A stretch of 64,000 nt of DNA from positions 22,823,001 through 22,887,000 of the forward strand of contig NC_092673.1 of assembly GCF_964355755.1 (NCBI RefSeq), read 5' to 3'. Below are positions 57,980-64,000 of the stretch, piece after piece (positions within the stretch are counted from its first letter, which is position 1; every line of letters starts with the position of its first letter). The notes beneath the pieces were generated by a model, which saw only the letters and a list, made by a program, of their open reading frames with translations, had not been told where the DNA came from and ran no database searches. The position numbers were made by a program, and so were the translations under genes. Origin of the DNA: Antedon mediterranea (lineage: Eukaryota > Echinodermata > Crinoidea > Comatulida > Antedonidae).

Positions 57980-59346
57980 TAAGCATTGATATCAATGGCC
58001 ACATCATTTTACTCACTTGTCTAGCCGTGATATACGAAATATATTGTGTTCCAAGGATAGGTGTAATTAATGAAAATTTCAACGACGTGATCAGTCGATC
58101 AGTTTGCCGGCTGCCTATACTAAACACTTTTAATTTGGCAGCTTGGCATGGTATTTCTTGATCCGGCCATTGTGGTACACAACAGAGAAATTGTTGATAC
58201 GTGACGTAACAACTCGTGAAACATGGTGGCTGTGAGACATCAACTTACCGTTCAGCGGTTTCGGAGGAGATACGTAAAATTATGCGAATAATTAGATTAA
58301 ATTAATAGATAAAGCTGTACGCAGTTTAAAGTAGATAGTTATATTACATAGCCTATGTAAATACGTGATTGGTTAAAACTGCATCACATGACTACCGCTG
58401 AGAGGATCATATATCGTATATATTCTCGAGTACGATGAGATTGGCTGAGTAAATTTCGCGTAATTATCGTGAATATAATTAATATATTAATATAATATAA
58501 TGAAAATTATCGTTTATATTAAACATATAAAATCCAGCAAATTCTCGAGTACGATGATATTGACTGTGTAATTTTCGTGTGGCAACACCAATCTCCATCC
58601 CCATCCACCCTCTGGATCTGGCCCTGGATCAGTGCGAGATAAAACGTTCCACTGTGGGCATGTGCGTCCAGCAATAACAAGATAAATGGTTAGATATTCA
58701 ACCAAAAACCCATTGACTGGCAGCTATTTTTTGCTTCATTTACAGTTTATTAGGAAAATACCTGTACATTTTCTTTTCGATCCAATTTTTTATCAAAGTG
58801 GATAACCATTAGGTGCGACATTAAAATGACATATTCAAAAACAAATTTTTTAAGAATTATTTTGTCAGGGGGACAATACATCTTTAAAAGATTTAAATAA
58901 TAAATACCTGATATTGAGAAAATAACGTGTTTTTACACTTTTAATAATATATCTCAGACAAAAAAGCACTTGGCACGCCGGGAACTTGGCGTAGAAAACC
59001 AACACCAGGCTGGCGTTTTGGTTGGAATGTTTGGAATAATACATATTACGTACAAGGAGTTGAATCGTGCAATGGAATCAACTTTCAGTAATAACACTAA
59101 GGTAAAAACCCATTTAGTAGGCCGGGCCCATAGAAAAGCCAATAATAATATTTTTTCCACCAAAAAAATAGGGATCCCCTTGGATACAAGCCTGAATGAA
59201 TTTAGCGATTTTGTACTTGTCGTCAGAAGATTAATAGATCTGTAAAAATAATTTAATAGATATAATATTTTTGATTATATATATATATATATTTGAATAT
59301 AACTTCTATTGTACAAATACAAGGCGATTCATCATGTACCACAAAC
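57980..59346. other. Intron of the upstream duplicate, collinear with 50930-51860
   Basis: No exon. Holds the second copy of the ~240-bp interspersed repeat (58330-58590) that is absent from the collinear intron at 51.2 kb and present at 29215-29455. Confidence 0.65.
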
Positions 59347-59583
59347 CTTTATAGTTTTGAAATTGTATTTTCGCTTTTTTTCTTTCCTGATCCAGATAAA
59401 TATCAAATATTGGTCCTCCACCACTACTCCTATTGTTTTCAAAATAAAGCTTCAGCACCTCCTCAGTACATGACTTGTTCAAGTTCTTGACAATGATTGT
59501 GTCAGCAACAAACACTGTCTTTGCATTGATTATCGAACCTAACAGTTTTGTTTTTGTAATCTCTAATATCACCTTATCAATAT
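59347..59583 (-). CDS. RRM2 end and RRM3, exon of the truncated duplicate
   Basis: The exon is 237 nt, same boundaries and phases as 51861-52097. It encodes DIDKVILEITKTKLLGSIIN and ENNRSSGGGPIFDIYLDQER. Its donor is intact, so a transcript could also splice to the 4.7 kb exon of the complete gene, since both junctions are phase 1. Confidence 0.75.
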
Positions 59584-59901
59584 CTGTAAAATAACAAACA
59601 ATTTAGAATATATTAAAGGCAATTGACACACATCTCAATCTTATTAAACAAAAAGTATTGATATATTTTGATAATTTAGTTTTTATTCAGTAATGTGTTT
59701 TAATGTCATTCAATTTTTACCCAAAAAAAAAAAACGGCCATCGCGCTGGACCAATGTTGTTAATGGCTTTGAACCCATAAAAAATTGAACTCTTCAGCTT
59801 TTTCTACAGCATGTAGCTACGTGGCTGTGCTTGGAATAGCGTCGCTTGATAACTATGTATGTAAATTGTACGTCATAAATCCCTGTAAACATATAGTTTA
59901 G

Positions 59902-61118
59902 CAGACCTTGATTTAAAAGAAGCGCCATGGCGCTGACGCTCCTTGGCGCTCCTGAAAACGATCAAAGGAGCGCCTAAAATAGCGCTCCCCAACCTGTTAC
60001 AGTGCGTCATAAAAATATATATAATGATAAGAATATTAACCCCGAATACAGTCTATATATAGTCGCGCAAACGATCTTTGTTATGGCTACCCCAGATAGG
60101 CTAGGCGCGCCTACGATCTTTGATGTTGCGAGAAAAATATCGTAAACAATTCATTTTAAATATAGTATCAGAACATTCAATCGGTCGCTCAAAAAGACTG
60201 CGGACAGAAGACCGTAATTATACAGACCTAGTTTTTTTGGTCACATGGCATGAAACGCGATACTCTCTGCTTTACCGCAACATCTCACATGTTTTTTTTT
60301 TAACTCAGTACAAGAGGGTGGCTGCCGACAATAAACAGTAATTAAGATCGTGTACCTGGATTTTGTGTCACATGACACTCTCTGATCTTAACTGCTCACA
60401 TGTTTTCCCCTCCAAATTCTGGTCGGGCCTTTTCTTATACACATGTCGTAATCATTTTAAAAGGCTTAAGCCTTTATGTTAAATCTTATAGTAATTAATA
60501 TGGAATATATATTTATTTTGCATATATTTTGTTGGTGTCCTAGCCTAGGCTAGGTGTCGTTTTTATATTTCGCTAACCCAAGGTAGGATTAAATAATTTA
60601 TAGTGTAGGCCGCCGAAACAAGACTAGATAGCCTCGATTCTCTCTCTGCGTGAGCTGAGGTCCACGGACCCGATGTCGTCGCGTCGGCGGATTTCCGTCC
60701 AAATTAGGATAACCGATGCGTAGGCCTAGCTAGGGTGGCTACAAAAATTGATGTCTACTATCTTTAGATAGGATTTTAATTAGCAAACAATACATTGTTT
60801 GTTTGCATTGTCCATGCTTCTAAAGGTGATGACAATGGTGTTTACTAACCCTACGAACCACCCTACGATCGACGCGTAGATAATCATCATAACAATACAT
60901 CGTAGACTACGTTCAGAGAACAATGACCTACGATGAATTTTACGTGCAAAAGTACCATTTCCGGCCATCTAGAGGTGTCATTTATCAAAATTCGGCTCGC
61001 CACAGGCCCAACCAGGGTGGGCCTGTGCCTCGGATACTTAATCAAAATAATGGCTCTCTTCAACATATTGAGGAGAGCCATTAGGAGCTCGCCTCTTATA
61101 TTTATAAATCAAGGTCTG
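59902..61118. mobile_element. 1217-bp terminal-inverted-repeat element with GTTTAG duplication
   Basis: The ends are CAGACCTTGATTTA and TAAATCAAGGTCTG, a perfect 14-bp inverted repeat, flanked by GTTTAG at 59896-59901 and 61119-61124. The paralogous intron (near 52453, ATATAGTTTAAGCTAACC) is the empty site. The CAG...CTG tips recall hAT elements, but hATs make 8-bp duplications and I see 6, so the class is open. It contains strong hairpins, among them CACAGGCCCA/TGGGCCTGTG and AATGGCTCTC/GAGAGCCATT, and no transposase. Confidence 0.8.
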
Positions 61119-61457
61119 GTTTAGGCTAACCATGTAAATTTCCCTATATGGGACCTAGAAATACATCAAATCATCAGTCACTCGAGTACTTGTATGCATA
61201 CAAAGTGGTTACATTTGGAGTTGTTCTTATTAAATGACATATACTGAACAGAAATATTACAAATTAATTAATCTCTAATACGTTAATAAATAGCATGCAA
61301 AAGTTTTCTAAACAATGTTTTTTTAATACAATATATTTTCTAAATTTTCACAAGCATTATATTAAAAAAAAAAAAAAAGTATTGTTTGTTGTGGTATTTT
61401 AGCTTCCATTCTTAGTTATGGTAACTAAAATTACAATCTACATTAGTGAAATATTAC

Positions 61458-61703
61458 CTGTAATTGGATCTGTGTAAGTCACCATAGCTTTTGTGGGATC
61501 TTTTCCAAATTCAACTGTAGCTTCACTCATTGAAGTAACTTTTTCCAAATAGAGATCAAACGTTTCCTTATTTAATTGTTTTGGAAGATCAGTAATTAAC
61601 AAACTATGCTTATCAAGAGGTCTAACTCGCTTCGTACAAAGTCTAACTGTCAATCTTGTTCCAGATAGCACATGATGCTCCTGTTGAACCACTGCCTCAG
61701 CAA
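61458..61703 (-). CDS. RRM1 end and RRM2 start, exon of the truncated duplicate
   Basis: The exon is 246 nt, acceptor ATTATATTATAG, donor ACAG/GTAATA, phase 1 on both sides. It encodes AEAVVQQEHHVLSGTRLTVR and HSLLITDLPKQLNKETFDLY. All positions needed for coding and splicing are preserved, so decay has not yet reached this exon. Confidence 0.75.
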
Positions 61704-61829
61704 CTATAATATAATTATGAATATTATACAATGAAACCACAAATATAAGTTTCTCTATTATCCCAGGAGTGGGATTTCTTTTGAAATAATTATTTAGGAA
61801 ATTTCGCAAAATTATGTTAAGGAATTAAT

Positions 61830-62770
61830 TGCTGCTACAGAATAATTTACCAGGAAATAACCATGTAAACTATTGCTGCTACAGCATAATTTACCAGGAA
61901 ACAACCATGCAAACTATTGCTGCTACAGGATAATTTACCAGGAAACAACCATGTAAACTATTGCTGCTACAGGATAATTTACCAGGAAACAACCATGTAA
62001 ACTATTGCTGCTACAGGATAATTTACCAGGAATTGACCATGCAAACTATTGCTGCTACAGGATAATTTACCAGGAAATAACCATGTAAACTATTGCTGCT
62101 ACAGGATAATTTACCAGGAAATAACCATGTAAACTATTGCTGCTACAGCATAATTTACCAGGAAATAACCATGTAAACTATTGCTGCTACAGGATAATTT
62201 ACCAGGAAACAACCATGTAAACTATTGCTGCTACAGGATAATTTACCAGGAAACAACCATGTAAACTATTGCTGCTACAGGATAATTTACCAGGAATTGA
62301 CCATGCAAACTATTGCTGCTACAGGATAATTTACCAGGAAATAACCATGTAAACTATTGCTGCTACAGGATAATTTACCAGGAAATAACCATGTAAACTA
62401 TTGCTGCTACAGCATAATTTACCAGGAAATAACCATGTAAACTATTGCTGCTACAGGAAAATTTACCAGAAAACAACCATGTAAACTATTGCTGCTACAG
62501 CATAATTTACCAGGAATTGACCATGCAAACTATTGCTGCTACAGGAAAATTTACCAGGAAACAACCATGTAAACTATTGCTGCTACAGCATAATTTACCA
62601 GGAAACAACCATGCAAGCTATTGCTGCTACAGGAAAATTTACCAGAAAACAACCATGTAAACTATTGCTGCTACAGCATAATTTACCAGGAATTGACCAT
62701 GTAAACTATTGCTGCAACAGGGTAATTTACCAGGAAATAACCATGTAAACTATTGCTGCTACAGGATAAT
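61830..62770. repeat. 44-bp minisatellite, about 21 copies, in the duplicate intron
   Basis: Same unit and variants as at 53070-54165 and same position relative to the exons, but 127 bp rather than 27 bp from the acceptor. A three-unit higher-order pattern (AAACAACC, AAACAACC, AATTGACC) recurs near 61950-62040 and 62200-62290. Confidence 0.95.
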
Positions 62771-62883
62771 ACAATTATAGATTTCAAAAATTGTCTCGAT
62801 TGTATATTATTAAATTAATTTAAAAAAGTTTAATAATAAAAAATAATTAATTTTGTAAAAATTAATATAAATAAAAGACCTAC

Positions 62884-63127
62884 TTGTTAGTTGCTCAAAT
62901 GCGATGAGTACCACTCCTGGCTTAACCATATTAGAATCTGCAATAGGTCCACCACCAGAGCTTCTGTTACTTTCAAAGTACAGCAACACTGTTTCCAAGG
63001 AGAGATCACCAAACGATACGACAATCAGCTGTGTATTGTCACCAACGTCATCATCATCTGGATTGTCTTCACCAACGTCATCATCATCTGGATGGTCATC
63101 ACTACTATTGTCGAAAGATGTCGAACT
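62884..63127 (-). CDS. RRM1 exon of the truncated duplicate
   Basis: The exon is 244 nt, donor ACAA/GTAGGT, ending in phase 1. The acidic lead is longer than in the other copy because PDDDDVGED is duplicated (a 30-bp tandem repeat), followed by LIVVSFGDLSLETVLLYFES and NRSSGGGPIADSNMVKPGVV. Start options mirror the other copy: ATG at 63178 in frame, or a mini-exon 63181-63194 spliced to 63125. Confidence 0.75.
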
Positions 63128-63180
63128 CTGATGAATATAGGTAAATAAATAAAAACAACAAATGATTGTCGTTTGCATAC

Positions 63181-63194
63181 CCTGTGTAGTGCAT
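63181..63194 (-). CDS. Candidate 14-nt start exon of the duplicate (speculative)
   Basis: TTTTTGCAG precedes ATGCACTACACAGG and then a donor GTATGC. Splicing to the second acceptor of CATCAGAG at 63125 gives MHYTGSTSFDN in frame, and the same works in the other copy. The intron would be only 55 bp. The alternative is unspliced translation from ATG at 63178. Confidence 0.25.
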
Positions 63195-64000
63195 CTGCAA
63201 AAATATGCGCATCCATATGAGGAGGTACAAATTATTTTATATATAATATAAGTTATAATTCCTGCATTAATATTGTCCCGATTCATTTTGGTTTTTATAT
63301 TTTTTTTTATTGGCAATTATCATTTTATCATTAAAACAATGTGTTAATATTAGGCTAGTGTGCATTAATACACAGTATCTCGCAACTATCGACAGGCCAC
63401 TCACTAAATATTCCGGGTGTTCTAGACTTACTATTAGACTAGACAATTATACTATTTCAACCATTTTTATACACGAAGTATTCTTTGAAATATATGAAGT
63501 TCAACAATGAAAGCAATACTGGATATGTGGAACTTTATTGTGTTACAGACTTTACAAAAATAAAAAAACGCTAAAGAAAATTTATGCTGTGTGAATAATA
63601 ATAATCTAGGGTGCGCATCAGAAAGTGTAGTCTGGGTTCCAGATGGAGTTTTGACTTAATATTTTGGCGTTTCATACGTATAATATTTGAGCTTGATCCG
63701 TCTGGCCAAATACGTACAAGTCACATGTTTTGACACAGAATCGTCATGGAAAGACAGGAAAATAAAAGAATCAATAAAAATAAGAAAACATGGTAACACT
63801 ATGAACAGAGACGACGGCGGTTTGGAACTCCCAAAATTGTACAACAACTAAAGAGGAGGCCCCGACAATCCCATTTGGGAAAACCTGAACGATCTACAGA
63901 TGGCGCTATACCATATACGAGATCTAATGGTAACAAGTCCAAGTCACAGAGACTCACTCATGATTAAGCTGCGTCGTTGACCAGCGAAAGCTAGAGTAAA
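63195..64000. other. Upstream flank of the duplicate; nothing further recognised
   Basis: Positions up to about 63430 are duplicated upstream of the other copy and may hold the promoter. From 63430 to the end I see no exon, element end or RNA gene. Confidence 0.45.

Noticed and set aside
62445-62748. Plus-strand open frames with repeated NYCCYSIIYQ-like text
   Set aside because: By-product of the 44-bp minisatellite, whose length permits long stop-free runs.

Overview
The window looks like nuclear DNA of a marine invertebrate: it is A+T-rich, its genes are split by GT-AG introns, and it is full of transposon remnants. The multi-RRM, multi-KH, multi-macrodomain PARP14-like architecture fits an invertebrate deuterostome. 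An echinoderm is my best guess (a crinoid is possible), but this is inference, not proof.

Layout. (1) Positions 1-10.7 kb, plus strand: the 3' end of an unrecognised, mainly helical protein gene. Three exons are well supported (8675-8873, 9321-9454, 10129-10437), with weaker candidate exons upstream. (2) 12.4-17.6 kb, minus strand: a two-Ig-domain membrane protein. Its large exon (12396-13408) joins in frame to two tiny phase-1 exons (45 and 30 nt) and to a first coding exon that exists three times, because a ~420 bp promoter/first-exon unit is tandemly triplicated (16356-17608). Each copy carries a CRE and a STAT-type palindrome. A dead Ty3/Gypsy integrase lies antisense in intron 1. (3) 18.6-56.0 kb, minus strand: a PARP14-like gene. 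I could join 16 exons with consistent splice phase: three RRM-like domains, a 4.7 kb exon with four near-identical 1017 bp KH-type repeats, three macrodomains, a WWE domain and the first half of the ART catalytic domain. The last catalytic exon is not found; transposon debris lies where it should be. (4) 56.5-63.4 kb: a 5' segmental duplicate of that gene (promoter region, three RRM exons, start of the KH exon), truncated at the first KH repeat.

Mobile DNA dominates the introns. Most striking are non-autonomous Helitron/Helentron-like elements ending in a hairpin plus CTAG and sharing subterminal inverted repeats. They occur singly (54.2-55.8 kb), as a composite (24.5-26.2 kb) and as a 9.1 kb nested tandem array (31.3-40.4 kb). 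There are also a foldback element built of a palindromic minisatellite, two terminal-inverted-repeat elements with target duplications, a LINE remnant and a retroelement gag-protease remnant. Comparing the two halves of the segmental duplication gives empty sites that define several insertions.

Functionally, the Ig receptor with a STAT/CRE promoter and the PARP14-like protein suggest an innate-immunity neighbourhood. That link rests on family knowledge and motif matches only.
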